DNA of 57,822 bases, taken from positions 1 to 57,822 of the forward strand of contig JAISAZ010000100.1 of the NCBI GenBank assembly GCA_031266435.1, written 5' to 3'. A model generated the notes under the pieces. It had not been told where the DNA came from, searched no databases, and saw only the letters and a list, made by a program, of their open reading frames with translations. The DNA is from Accumulibacter sp. (GTDB lineage: Bacteria > Pseudomonadota > Gammaproteobacteria > Burkholderiales > Rhodocyclaceae). A program made the position numbers and the translations under genes. This document shows, piece after piece, positions 48,502 to 57,822 of the stretch (its first letter is position 1; each line of letters starts with the position of its first letter).

Positions 48502-49586
48502 AAATAAACGTCTTTCTCACCGCCTTTCTCGTCACGGTCGCCGCCTGCGCGATTCCGGCATGCGCGTCCGGCGACCAGGATGCGAAAAACGCCGCGCCTT
48601 TTGCGGAGAAACCCGAAGTTCGCGTTTTCATCGACGAAATGCACGCGCAATACGGATTCGACGCAGCGGCTCTGCAACGCGCCTTTTCGAGCGTCCGCAG
48701 CAATACGATGGTATTGAACGCGATTTCTCCGAACGTCGTCCCTGAACTCAAACGCGCGTGGCGAAGTTACCGGCAACGCTTCGTCAACCGCCCGAAAATC
48801 GCCGAAGGCGTCGATTTCTGGAAAAAAAACGAGGCATCGCTCGTCAAGGCGCAGGCCATTTACGGCGTTCCGCCGGAAATCGTCGTCGCGATCATCGGCG
48901 TCGAGACCGGATACGGTCGGAACGCGGGGAAATTTTCGGCGTTTGAGGCGCTCGCCACACTCGCTTTCGATTACCCGCCGCGCGCGGCTTTTTTCAAAAA
49001 CGAACTCGTGCAACTTCTGCTGCTCGTGCGCGAAATCGGCGGCAACCCGCTCGAATACAAGGCTTCCTACGCCGGCGCGGTCGGAATCCCCCAGTTCATG
49101 CCCAGCAGCCACCGTCTTTACGCGGTCGATTTTGACGGTGACAAAAAAATCGATTTGTTCCGCAGCAACGCCGACGCGATCGGAAGCGTCGCGCGTTATC
49201 TGTCGCTGCACGGATGGCAGGCCGGCGGGATGATCACGGTGCCCGCGCTCGTGACTTCAGACCCCGCGCCCTTCCTCGTCGGCGGACTCCTGCCCTCGGC
49301 GCCCCTGCGGGAATTTGAAAGCCGTGGCGCGCGAACCGCGACGAAGGTCCCCGAAGCGGCCGGGTACGCGCGCGTCGCGCTGATCGACCTCGTCGACCCC
49401 GACGCGCCGACGGAATACTGGATCGCGTTCAACAATTTTTACGTCATCACGCGCTACAATCGAGCGAGCTTTTACGCCATGTCGGTCTTCCAGCTCTCCG
49501 AAGCTCTGCGGGCGGCAAAAAACTCCGAGGCGAAGGCAAAGCCCGCGCAAAAGAAGGCGCCCCGCCCCGCGCGGCGGAAGAAGTAG
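48498..49586 (+). CDS. mltB: membrane-bound lytic murein transglycosylase B
   Basis: ETGYGRNAGKFSAFEALATLAFDYPPRAAFF...YAGAVGIPQFMPSS; likely TTG start at 48498 overlapping the upstream stop. Confidence 0.9.
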   Translation: MKINVFLTAFLVTVAACAIPACASGDQDAKNAAPFAEKPEVRVFIDEMHAQYGFDAAALQRAFSSVRSNTMVLNAISPNVVPELKRAWRSYRQRFVNRPKIAEGVDFWKKNEASLVKAQAIYGVPPEIVVAIIGVETGYGRNAGKFSAFEALATLAFDYPPRAAFFKNELVQLLLLVREIGGNPLEYKASYAGAVGIPQFMPSSHRLYAVDFDGDKKIDLFRSNADAIGSVARYLSLHGWQAGGMITVPALVTSDPAPFLVGGLLPSAPLREFESRGARTATKVPEAAGYARVALIDLVDPDAPTEYWIAFNNFYVITRYNRASFYAMSVFQLSEALRAAKNSEAKAKPAQKKAPRPARRKK

Positions 49587-49590
49587 ACTG

Positions 49591-49640
49591 CATTCTTTTT
49601 CCGAATCGTTCGTACCGGGAAAACAAGCCGCTTCACAGTG
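49591..49640. repeat. partial left half of the TIR-bounded element (copy 3)
   Basis: cattctttttccgaatcgttcgtaccgggaaaacaagccgcttcacagt compared with copies 1 and 2. Confidence 0.6.
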
Positions 49641-49777
49641 GTGGTAGCCAATGCTATCTTGTGGGAAAATCTGTAAGACTTGGAATCCAAACGAGCGAAA
49701 GAAGTGACTACAACCGCTTCCGTCCCTTCAAAGCAGGGGTAACCCGCAAAAAAGAAAGAGCAGAGAGTAACACGGGA

Positions 49778-52700
49778 ATGTCCAACCCGTTTTTTGATCA
49801 GCCGATCCTGAACTCGCCCTACGCGCGTCCTGCGCGTCATTGGGAGTTGGACGATTCCGGTCAGCCCACGCAAGTGATCGCGGAGACTCGCCGTCGGGCC
49901 GATTTCGTCACGCCGATCCCGAAGCCCCGCAAGCAGAAAGGCGTGGAGAATCAGGCGTCGCTTGTTTTCGACGAAGGACAGGGGCTATCCACCGAGAATC
50001 AACAGTACGACCACACCGCCGTCATCAATGCGGTACGCATGGAAGTAGACAAGTGGCGGATGTTGCCGCAGTCGGCGTGGCGCGTCACGCCGGAAACCGC
50101 ACGCCTCTTGCAGCATTGGCGGAGCCATCCGTTTTCTGGAATTCGCCCGTTCTTCTGCCAGATTGAAGCGGTGGAAACCGCGATCTGGCTCACCGAAGTC
50201 GCTCCGCAACTCGGCAAGAACGGCCAACGCTTCCTCGACCGTCTCTCCAAAGCCAATGCCGAGGCCAACCCCGAACTCAGCCGTCTTGCCCTGAAGCTCG
50301 CCACAGGCGCAGGCAAGACCACGGTCATGGCCATGCTCATCGCGTGGCAGACCATCAATGCCGTTCGCCGCCCCAGCAGCCGGAAATTCACGCGCGGCTT
50401 CCTCATCGTCGCACCGGGCCTGACCATCAAGGACCGCTTGCGCGTGCTGCTGCCCAACGACACGGATAGCTACTACGCCAACCGCGAGTTGGTACCCGGC
50501 GACATGCTCGCCGACATCGCGCACATGCGCATCGTCATCACCAACTACCACGCCTTCCGCCTGCGCGAACGGCTCGAAGTCTCCAGCGGCGGCCGCCGAC
50601 TGCTACAAGGGCGCGGCGGCGAGGAATTGCAGACACTGGAAACCGAAGGCCAGATGATCCAGCGCGTGCTGCCTGAATTGATGGGGCTGAAGAACATCCT
50701 CGCAATCAACGACGAAGCGCACCACTGTTACCGCGAGAAGCCGCTCGCAGAAAGCAAGGAAGACGAGAATGAAGAACTCAAAGGCGACGACCGCAAGGAA
50801 GCCGAGGAGAACAACAAGGCCGCGCGCCTGTGGATTTCCGGCCTCGAATCGGTAAATCGCAAGCTCGGCCTGTCGCGCGTGTTCGACCTGTCCGCCACGC
50901 CGTTCTTTCTGCGTGGATCAGGCTACGCCGAAGGCACCCTCTTCCCGTGGACGATGAGCGACTTCTCGCTGATGGACGCCATCGTATCCGGCATCGTCAA
51001 GCTGCCGCGCGTTCCCGTCGCCGACAACATCCCCGGCAACGAGATGCCGGTCTATCGGGAACTGTGGAAACACATTGGCAAGCGGATGCCAAAGAAGGGT
51101 CGTGGCAAGAGCAAGCGTCTCGACCCCTTGAGCCTGCCGGTGGAATTGCAGACCGCGCTCGAAGCCCTCTATGGTCACTACGTCAAGGTGTTCGAGCACT
51201 GGCAGAAAGTGGGCGTCAAAGTGCCGCCGTGCTTCATCGTCGTGTGCAACAACACTTCCACTTCCAAGCTGGTCTATGACTTCATCTCAGGCTTCCAGCA
51301 GGAGAACGACGATGGTAGCAGCCAGTTGGTGGAAGGTCGTCTCAAACTGTTCCAGAACCACGACGAACACGGCAACCCGTTGCCGCGTCCGCGCACCCTG
51401 CTGGTGGACAGCGAGCAACTCGAATCCGGCGAGGCATTGAACGACAATTTCCGTTCCATCGCCAACGACGAAATCGACCGCTTCCGCCGCGAGATCATCG
51501 AGCGTACCGGCGACGTGTGCGCCGCCGAGAACCTCACTGATTCCGAACTGTTACGCGAGGCGATGAACACCGTCGGCAAAGAAGGCCGTCTGGGCGAATC
51601 GGTACGTTGTGTGGTCTCGGTGGCGATGCTCACCGAAGGCTGGGACGCCAACACCGTCACCCACGTCCTCGGCGTGCGCGCCTTCGGCACGCAACTGCTG
51701 TGCGAACAAGTCGTGGGCCGCGCCCTGCGCCGCCAGTCCTACGAACTCAACACCCAAAGCCTGTTCAACGTCGAATACGCCGACGTGCTGGGAATCCCCT
51801 TCGACTTCACCGCACAGCCCGTGGTGATACCTCCCGAACCGCCGGCGGAAGTGATCCGCGTGCGCGCCGTGCGCCCCGAACGCGACGCGCTTGAAATCCG
51901 CTTCCCGCGCGTGGTGGGCTACCGTGTGGAACTGCCGCAGGACCGCCTGAAAGCCGACTTCAACGAAGATTCCATTCTCGAACTCACGCCCGAGCTGGTC
52001 GGTCCGTCAAAGAACGTCAACGCGGGCATCATCGGCGAATCGGCGGAATTGAACCTGCGACATCTGGAAGGCGTGCGCCCATCCACCGTGCTGATGCACC
52101 TCACCAAGCACCTGATTTACAGCAAATGGCGCGACGCGGGCGAGATTCCGCAACTGCACCTGTTCGGCCAGTTGAAGCGCATCGTCAAGCAATGGCTTAA
52201 CGAATGCCTGAAGTGCAAAGGCGGAACCTATCCCGCCCAGTTGCTCTATCAGGAACTGGCTGACAAAGCCTGCGAACGCATCACCGCCGCCATCACCCGC
52301 GTTGAGTTGAAACAAGGCCGTCCGGTGAAGGCAGTGTTCGACCCCTACAACCCGGAAGGCTCCACCCGTCACGTCGCCTTCAACACCTCGCGCCGGGATC
52401 GCTTTGAGACACTGGGGCCGCCACCCAGGAACCACGTCAACTGGGTACTCCTCGACAGCGATTGGGAGGCCGAGTTCTGCCGTGTGGCCGAAGCGCATCC
52501 GAAAGTGCTGGCCTACACCAAGAACCACAACCTCGGCCTCGAAGTACCGTACCGTTCCGGTTCGGAAACGCGAAAATACATCCCCGATTTCATCGTCAAA
52601 CTCGACGACGGTCACGGTCTGGACGATCCCCTGCACTTGATCGTGGAAGTGAAGGGTTACCGACGCGAAGACGCGGTGGTGAAGAAGCTCACGATGGAAA

Positions 52701-52858
52701 CCTACTGGGTTCCCGGCGTGAACCACGCGGGCAAGTACGGGCGCTGGGCCTTCGCCGAGTTCACCGACGTGTACGAGATGCAGGACGACTTTGCGGAGCA
52801 GGTACGGCAGGCATTTGATGCCATGATCAATCAGCAGATCCGGGAAGAAAAAGCATGA
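49778..52858 (+). CDS. res: type III-like restriction endonuclease/helicase subunit (Res; BPTD_3080-like)
   Basis: 1026 aa from MSNPFFDQPILNSPY; ATGAGKTTVMAML Walker A, NDEAHH box, EQVVGRALRR, nuclease motif PDFIVKLDD...LIVEVKGYR. Confidence 0.9.
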   Translation: MSNPFFDQPILNSPYARPARHWELDDSGQPTQVIAETRRRADFVTPIPKPRKQKGVENQASLVFDEGQGLSTENQQYDHTAVINAVRMEVDKWRMLPQSAWRVTPETARLLQHWRSHPFSGIRPFFCQIEAVETAIWLTEVAPQLGKNGQRFLDRLSKANAEANPELSRLALKLATGAGKTTVMAMLIAWQTINAVRRPSSRKFTRGFLIVAPGLTIKDRLRVLLPNDTDSYYANRELVPGDMLADIAHMRIVITNYHAFRLRERLEVSSGGRRLLQGRGGEELQTLETEGQMIQRVLPELMGLKNILAINDEAHHCYREKPLAESKEDENEELKGDDRKEAEENNKAARLWISGLESVNRKLGLSRVFDLSATPFFLRGSGYAEGTLFPWTMSDFSLMDAIVSGIVKLPRVPVADNIPGNEMPVYRELWKHIGKRMPKKGRGKSKRLDPLSLPVELQTALEALYGHYVKVFEHWQKVGVKVPPCFIVVCNNTSTSKLVYDFISGFQQENDDGSSQLVEGRLKLFQNHDEHGNPLPRPRTLLVDSEQLESGEALNDNFRSIANDEIDRFRREIIERTGDVCAAENLTDSELLREAMNTVGKEGRLGESVRCVVSVAMLTEGWDANTVTHVLGVRAFGTQLLCEQVVGRALRRQSYELNTQSLFNVEYADVLGIPFDFTAQPVVIPPEPPAEVIRVRAVRPERDALEIRFPRVVGYRVELPQDRLKADFNEDSILELTPELVGPSKNVNAGIIGESAELNLRHLEGVRPSTVLMHLTKHLIYSKWRDAGEIPQLHLFGQLKRIVKQWLNECLKCKGGTYPAQLLYQELADKACERITAAITRVELKQGRPVKAVFDPYNPEGSTRHVAFNTSRRDRFETLGPPPRNHVNWVLLDSDWEAEFCRVAEAHPKVLAYTKNHNLGLEVPYRSGSETRKYIPDFIVKLDDGHGLDDPLHLIVEVKGYRREDAVVKKLTMETYWVPGVNHAGKYGRWAFAEFTDVYEMQDDFAEQVRQAFDAMINQQIREEKA

Positions 52859-53697
52859 AAGCCGAACTTGTATACTCGTTGACCCAAACCTTTGAGGGAC
52901 ATGCCCAACAAACGGAGACAGGCGTCGAATACTGGCTGGCGCGGGACTTGCAGCATTTGCTGGGCTATGCCGAATGGCGCAATTTCGGCACAGCCATTTC
53001 CAAAGCCAGGATAGCCTGTGAAGTGTCCGGACATCCTGTCTCAGACCATTTTGTTGGTGTCACCAAAATGGTCGACATCGGCTCCGGCAGTCAGCGCGAG
53101 GTGGATGATCTGATGCTCACCCGCTATGCCTGTTACCTTATTGCCCAGAACGGGGATGCGAAGAAGCGGGAGGTAGCCTTCGCACAGACTTATTTTGCTG
53201 TCCAGACCCGCCGCGCGGAATTGATCGAAAAGCGCCTGCTTGATGCCGAGCGGGTTTCCGCGCGCAAAAAACTCAGCGCTACCGAGAAAGAACTGTCCAG
53301 TGTCATCTTTGAGCAAACAGGCGGTAATCAGGACTTCGCGCTCATCCGCAGCAAGGGCGACCATGCCCTGTTTGGCAAATCCACACAGGTCATGAAAGCG
53401 CAATGGAAAGTACCCGACAGTCGACCGCTGGCGGACTTTGCGCCCACGATCATCCTCAAGGCCAAGGATTTTGCCGCCGAGATCACCATCTTCAACGCCA
53501 GAGAACACCAGCTAAGCAGCGAGCGCGATATCTCCAAAGAGCACATCACCAATAACGAGGCTGTGCGCAACACCCTGCGTGAACGCGGCATCCGCCCCGA
53601 AAGCTTGCCGCCTGTCGAAGATGTAAAGAAAGTTGAGCGCCGCCTCGTCTCCGAAGACAAAAAAACCCTGAAAAACCCGGACGTGCTGGATTCCTGA
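52855..53697 (+). CDS. dinD: DNA damage-inducible protein D (DinD)
   Basis: 280 aa; GVEYWLARDLQHLLGYAEWRNFGTAISKA...; ATGA overlap with res. Confidence 0.93.
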   Translation: MKAELVYSLTQTFEGHAQQTETGVEYWLARDLQHLLGYAEWRNFGTAISKARIACEVSGHPVSDHFVGVTKMVDIGSGSQREVDDLMLTRYACYLIAQNGDAKKREVAFAQTYFAVQTRRAELIEKRLLDAERVSARKKLSATEKELSSVIFEQTGGNQDFALIRSKGDHALFGKSTQVMKAQWKVPDSRPLADFAPTIILKAKDFAAEITIFNAREHQLSSERDISKEHITNNEAVRNTLRERGIRPESLPPVEDVKKVERRLVSEDKKTLKNPDVLDS

Positions 53698-53699
53698 CC

Positions 53700-56519
53700 A
53701 TGACCACCAAGAAACCCAAAACCCAGCTCGCCGTCGAAGCCTTGAAGCACGAGAAGGCCACGCGCAAGAATATCCCCACGGCGGAATACCAAGCCGTGCT
53801 CGCCAAAACCGAGCAGGCTCCCGTGCGCGTGGCGATGGAACGGCGCAACCGCGACCTCGACCCGCAACTCGTCTGGCGCGGCAAGGACGTGCACGACGAT
53901 GCCGACCTCGTCGTGCAGGCCGCGCCGCTCTACATTCAGGAGAAGGTGCATCCGAAGGTGCTGGTGGACGATCTGCGCCGTCAAAGCGAGCAGCGCAAGG
54001 AGGCGCAGGCGCAGCAGCAGCGAGGCGCGATGCCGGATTTGTTCGCCGACTTCAACGGCCTGCCCTCTGATGCCGCGCGTACCGAGTTCTACCAACACGA
54101 CGCGCACTGGGCCAACCGCTTCATCTTGGGCGACAGCCTGCAAGTGATGGCGAGCCTCGCCGAGCGCGAGGGGCTGCGTGGCAAGGTGCAGTGCATCTAT
54201 TTCGACCCGCCCTACGGCATCAAATTCAACAGCAACTTCCAGTGGTCGACCACCAGCCGCGACGTGAAGGACGGCAACGCGGAGCACATCACGCGCGAGC
54301 CGGAACAAGTGAAGGCGTTCCGCGATACGTGGCGCGACGGAATTCATTCCTACCTTTCCTATCTGCGCGACCGGCTGACGGTGGCGCGGGATTTGTTGAC
54401 GGAAAGCGGTTCGATCTTTGTGCAGATTGGCGATGAGAATGTGCATCGGGTTAGAGCGGTGTTAGACGAAGTTTTTGGAGACGGCAATGCAGTCGTCACG
54501 ATAATTGTCTGGAAAACAAGTTCGCAGACAGCCGACAACCTTCCAACAACTTGCGACTTCATCCTTTGGTATGCACGAGACCTGTCGAAACTGAAATTCC
54601 GGTCTGCGTATCAAATCAAAGCGCCAAATGACCCAGGTAGCGGTGCGAGTGAATACAATTCGTTCTGGCTTGGCTTCGGCGATTATTTGACAGAGAAGCA
54701 GATGGCCTCGCGCGGTCTTCATGACTTACCGCGATTTCGACCGTCGCCGACAACGAGTCAATCTGGTTCTGAGACAACACGCTTTTCGTTTGGCTATGTG
54801 GGACGCGAATTCACGCCAGGTCCGGGTGGTTGGAAAACAAATCGCATTGGGTTTGAGCGCCTTGCGAAAGCAGACCGCTTGATGGCGCGTGACAAGAGCT
54901 TGTCGTATGTGCGTTTTCTGAACGACTTTCCGGTTTTGCCAATCACTGATTTGTGGACAGATGTTCGGTGGGGCTTCGACGCATCCGAAAAACGTTATGT
55001 TGTTGAGACAAATCCTCGTGTAGTTCAACGCTGCCTTCTGTTGTCCACCGACCCCGGCGATCTCGTCCTTGACCCCACCTGCGGTTCCGGCACTACTGCC
55101 TACGTCGCCGAACAATGGGGCCGCCGCTGGATCACGATCGACACCTCGCGCGTTGCGCTGGCGCTCGCCCGCGCCCGCATCATGGGCGCGCGCTACTCGT
55201 TCTACCTGCTCGCCGATTCCCGCGAAGGCCAGCAGAAGGAAGCCGAAATCATCCGCGCCGTGCCAAGAACCACGCCAACGCGCGGCGACATCCGCCAAGG
55301 CTTCGTCTATGAGCGTGTGCCGCACATCACGCTCAAATCCATCGCCAACAACGCCGAGATCGATGTCATCTGGGACAGATGGCAGGCCATCCTCGACCCT
55401 CTGCGCGCGCAGTTGAGCGATGGCGTAGGGGCGACGCATGCGTCGCCCCTACAGGAATGGGAAATCCCGCGTGAAGCTGACGCCAAGTGGCCGGACACCG
55501 CCAAGCAAGCGCACAAGGACTGGTGGCAGCAGCGTATCGCCCGCCAGAAAGAAATCGACGCCTCCATCGCCGCCAAGGCTGATTCCGAATTCCTCTACGA
55601 CAAGCCCTTTGATGACAAGAAGAAAGTCCGCGTGGCTGGCCCCTTCACGGTGGAAAGCCTCTCCCCTCATCGTGTGCTGGGCGTGGACGAGAACGACGAA
55701 CTCATCGACCACGTTGCCGAAGCCCAAGCCGAGTATGGCCGGGACTTCAATGCCATCATTCTCGAAAACCTCCGCACCGCCGGCGTGCAGCAGGCGCACA
55801 AGGACGACAAGATCGACTTCACCGCGCTGGAACCATGGCCGGGCGAACTGATCTGCGCCGAAGGCAAATATCTGGAGGGAGGGGACGAGCGCCGCGCCGC
55901 CATCTTCATTGGTCCGGAATTCGGAACGGTGACGCGTGTGGACCTCGCCGCCGCCGCCCGCGAAGCCGCCGAAGCCGACTTCGACGTGCTGATCGCCTGC
56001 GCTTTCAGCTTCGATGCCCACGCCAGCGACTTGAGCAAACTCGGCCGCATCCGCATCCTGCAAGCGCGCATGAACGCCGATCTGCACATGGCCGAGGACT
56101 TGAAGAACACCGGAAAGGGAAATCTGTTCGTCATCTTCGGCGAGCCGGATATCGAACTGCTCGACGCGGACGAGGACGGTAGTCACAACCAGATTCGCGT
56201 GAAGGTAAACGGCGTGGACGTGTTCCACCCCAACAGTGGCGAAATCCGCAGCGACGGCGCGGACGGCATCGCCTGCTGGTTCATCGACACCGACTACAAC
56301 GAGGAGAGCTTCTTCGTCCGCCACGCCTACTTCCTCGGCGCAAATGACCCTTACAAAGCGTTGAAGACGACATTAAAGGCCGAAATCGACGCCGAAGCAT
56401 GGGCGAGTTTGAACAGCGATACCTCGCGCCCGTTCGACAAACCCAAGAGCGGGCGGATTGCGGTGAAGGTCATCAATCACCTTGGGGATGAGGCGATGAA
56501 GGTGTTTCGAGTGGTGTGA
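53700..56519 (+). CDS. mod: site-specific DNA methyltransferase (type III Mod-like)
   Basis: 939 aa; DPPYGIKF before LDPTCGSGTT (beta-class order). Confidence 0.93.
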   Translation: MTTKKPKTQLAVEALKHEKATRKNIPTAEYQAVLAKTEQAPVRVAMERRNRDLDPQLVWRGKDVHDDADLVVQAAPLYIQEKVHPKVLVDDLRRQSEQRKEAQAQQQRGAMPDLFADFNGLPSDAARTEFYQHDAHWANRFILGDSLQVMASLAEREGLRGKVQCIYFDPPYGIKFNSNFQWSTTSRDVKDGNAEHITREPEQVKAFRDTWRDGIHSYLSYLRDRLTVARDLLTESGSIFVQIGDENVHRVRAVLDEVFGDGNAVVTIIVWKTSSQTADNLPTTCDFILWYARDLSKLKFRSAYQIKAPNDPGSGASEYNSFWLGFGDYLTEKQMASRGLHDLPRFRPSPTTSQSGSETTRFSFGYVGREFTPGPGGWKTNRIGFERLAKADRLMARDKSLSYVRFLNDFPVLPITDLWTDVRWGFDASEKRYVVETNPRVVQRCLLLSTDPGDLVLDPTCGSGTTAYVAEQWGRRWITIDTSRVALALARARIMGARYSFYLLADSREGQQKEAEIIRAVPRTTPTRGDIRQGFVYERVPHITLKSIANNAEIDVIWDRWQAILDPLRAQLSDGVGATHASPLQEWEIPREADAKWPDTAKQAHKDWWQQRIARQKEIDASIAAKADSEFLYDKPFDDKKKVRVAGPFTVESLSPHRVLGVDENDELIDHVAEAQAEYGRDFNAIILENLRTAGVQQAHKDDKIDFTALEPWPGELICAEGKYLEGGDERRAAIFIGPEFGTVTRVDLAAAAREAAEADFDVLIACAFSFDAHASDLSKLGRIRILQARMNADLHMAEDLKNTGKGNLFVIFGEPDIELLDADEDGSHNQIRVKVNGVDVFHPNSGEIRSDGADGIACWFIDTDYNEESFFVRHAYFLGANDPYKALKTTLKAEIDAEAWASLNSDTSRPFDKPKSGRIAVKVINHLGDEAMKVFRVV
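55425..55452. repeat. perfect 28-bp palindrome inside mod
   Basis: GTAGGGGCGACGCA|TGCGTCGCCCCTAC; in frame it encodes VGATHASPL(Q). Confidence 0.95.
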
Positions 56520-56556
56520 AGGAAGCGTTTTTTTAATTTTTGGAGATTGATAAACC

Positions 56557-57114
56557 ATGGCATATCGAAATGGTAACTACACAGCTTTTTACGTTGCGGA
56601 GCCGTTTAACCCCAACGCATTAGGCGCCAATGCGACCAAGGATTTTCTGTACTACAACACCTTGCGAATGTGGAAAGGGGCTGATTCGTCGTTTCCCTTT
56701 ATTGATTCGCACGATAAAACTTACAACGTCCGCGACGACAGCGATTGGGAATCGACCTTGAAACCAAGACTCAGAGAACGTTTGCGGAATTCAAAAAATA
56801 TCGTCCTGATTTTGAGTTCGATCACTGCGAATTCACGCGCCCTTCGGGAAGAAATTGACTATGGAATTAATGACCAAGGGTTGCCTGTTATTGTCATTTA
56901 CCCTGAGTACAGCACCAAGGAAAGTCTCTTGGTCAATGAGTCGTTGAAGCAGGCAGTGAAAAATCTCTGGAACAATCTTCCGATACTTAGAGACTCGATG
57001 GAGAAAGTGCCGACGATTCATGTGCCGCTGGACCAAGGCCTTATCAAAAAATCATTGGAGGACAATGATCTCATGGTTAACAGTAAAAAACCTTCTGGTA
57101 TTTATCGGTACTAA
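56557..57114 (+). CDS. TIR-like domain protein, ThsB-like (Thoeris)
   Basis: 185 aa; YYNTLRMWKGADSSFPFIDSHDKTYNVRDDSDWESTLKPRLRERLRNSKNIVLILSSITANSRALREEIDYGI. Confidence 0.85.
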   Translation: MAYRNGNYTAFYVAEPFNPNALGANATKDFLYYNTLRMWKGADSSFPFIDSHDKTYNVRDDSDWESTLKPRLRERLRNSKNIVLILSSITANSRALREEIDYGINDQGLPVIVIYPEYSTKESLLVNESLKQAVKNLWNNLPILRDSMEKVPTIHVPLDQGLIKKSLEDNDLMVNSKKPSGIYRY

Positions 57115-57155
57115 CCTTGAGCTTTTTGCCTTCAAAGAAACAGTCTGAGCAACCA

Positions 57156-57176
57156 TCCCCCGGCAAAGCCGGGGGA
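57156..57176. repeat. perfect 9-bp stem hairpin between thsB-like and thsA-like genes
   Basis: TCCCCCGGC aaa GCCGGGGGA. Confidence 0.85.
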
Positions 57177-57191
57177 TTACTTGGTTTATTT

Positions 57192-57743
57192 ATGTCAAAA
57201 GTCAGTTTCTTCGACAAACGAATCCTCAAGAAATTTTTTGAAATTACGTCCGGCATTAGCGGCATATTGTCGTTGGTTATTATATTTGTCGATATTCCAA
57301 AAAACTGGAAATTCCCTGTGGCTGGAATTTTCTTGGCGCTGCTGGCTGTGATTTACTTGGTGATCTGGCTATGTTCAAACAATCTTAATTGCATCAACAT
57401 AAATGTCGAAGGCAGTGATGTTGCCATCAAAGTAGGCAACATCTTCCAGCAACCAGGCCTGAAGGCAATCGCATTCAATGAGTATTTTGATACGCAGGTA
57501 GATAACGTGATTATCGCCGAGAGATCACTTAACGGCATCTTTATCAAAAACCATTTGGATATCCCGGTCGCAGAGCTGGATGGCCATATCGAGAGTTATG
57601 CGTTCGATCATCGTGAGAAGTTGGAGGTCAATAGCCATAGAAAAGAAGGGAAAAAACAGAAGTATCAAATTGGGACGATTTGCCTTTACAAAGAATACAT
57701 TCTCGGGCACCTCGAACAACCCGATAATTTCGGTGAAATCTGA
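57192..57743 (+). CDS. two-TM plus Macro-like (ThsA-type) protein, apparently C-terminally truncated
   Basis: ATG at 57192 (or TTG at 57117); two TMs, then NLNCININVEGSDVAIKVGNIFQQPGLKAIAFNEYFDTQVDNVIIAERSLNGIFI; stops shortly after GTICLYKEYIL. Confidence 0.65.
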   Translation: MSKVSFFDKRILKKFFEITSGISGILSLVIIFVDIPKNWKFPVAGIFLALLAVIYLVIWLCSNNLNCININVEGSDVAIKVGNIFQQPGLKAIAFNEYFDTQVDNVIIAERSLNGIFIKNHLDIPVAELDGHIESYAFDHREKLEVNSHRKEGKKQKYQIGTICLYKEYILGHLEQPDNFGEI

Positions 57744-57822
57744 CGCGCGACCATGATTCGGAGGGAATGCGACTCAAAGTTTTCGGCAATTTGGGGTTTC
57801 CCTCGGCGATATTGTCCTGCGT

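Overview
High-GC proteobacterial (probably betaproteobacterial) chromosome segment, read by eye plus the supplied ORF track. 1) ~0.6-26.2 kb: a near-complete type VI secretion locus on the + strand (tssB, tssC, hcp, clpV/tssH, tssF, tssG, vgrG, DUF2169-pentapeptide fusion, pentapeptide protein, DUF3540, DUF4150/PAAR-like, tssJ, tssK, tssL, tssM, a proline-rich membrane protein, tssE and a second tssC). No tssA is visible. 2) ~26.2-27.9 kb: a repeat-rich interval with a tandem duplication carrying two small membrane-protein genes that share a promoter and leader. 3) ~27.9-49.6 kb: mostly housekeeping genes (fused OppDF ATPase, oppC, oppB, oppA, fabI, ppiD, glnB-type PII, PNPOx-like, MBL-fold, bamC, dapA, moxR, DUF58, transglutaminase, mltB), plus an AbiEi-like antitoxin next to an apparently internally deleted AbiEii toxin. 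4) ~49.8-57.8 kb: a defence island with a res-dinD-mod type III-like R-M operon followed by a TIR (ThsB-like) gene and a TM-Macro (ThsA-like) gene whose Macro domain looks truncated, i.e. a type II Thoeris-like pair. The most unusual non-coding signal is a composite element, a purine-rich (GACAGARGACAG)n tract followed by a GC hairpin. It lies 3' of the stop codon on the sense strand of both genes at all three convergent gene pairs in the window. A related 28-bp palindrome family occurs between genes, and one perfect copy is inserted in frame in mod.
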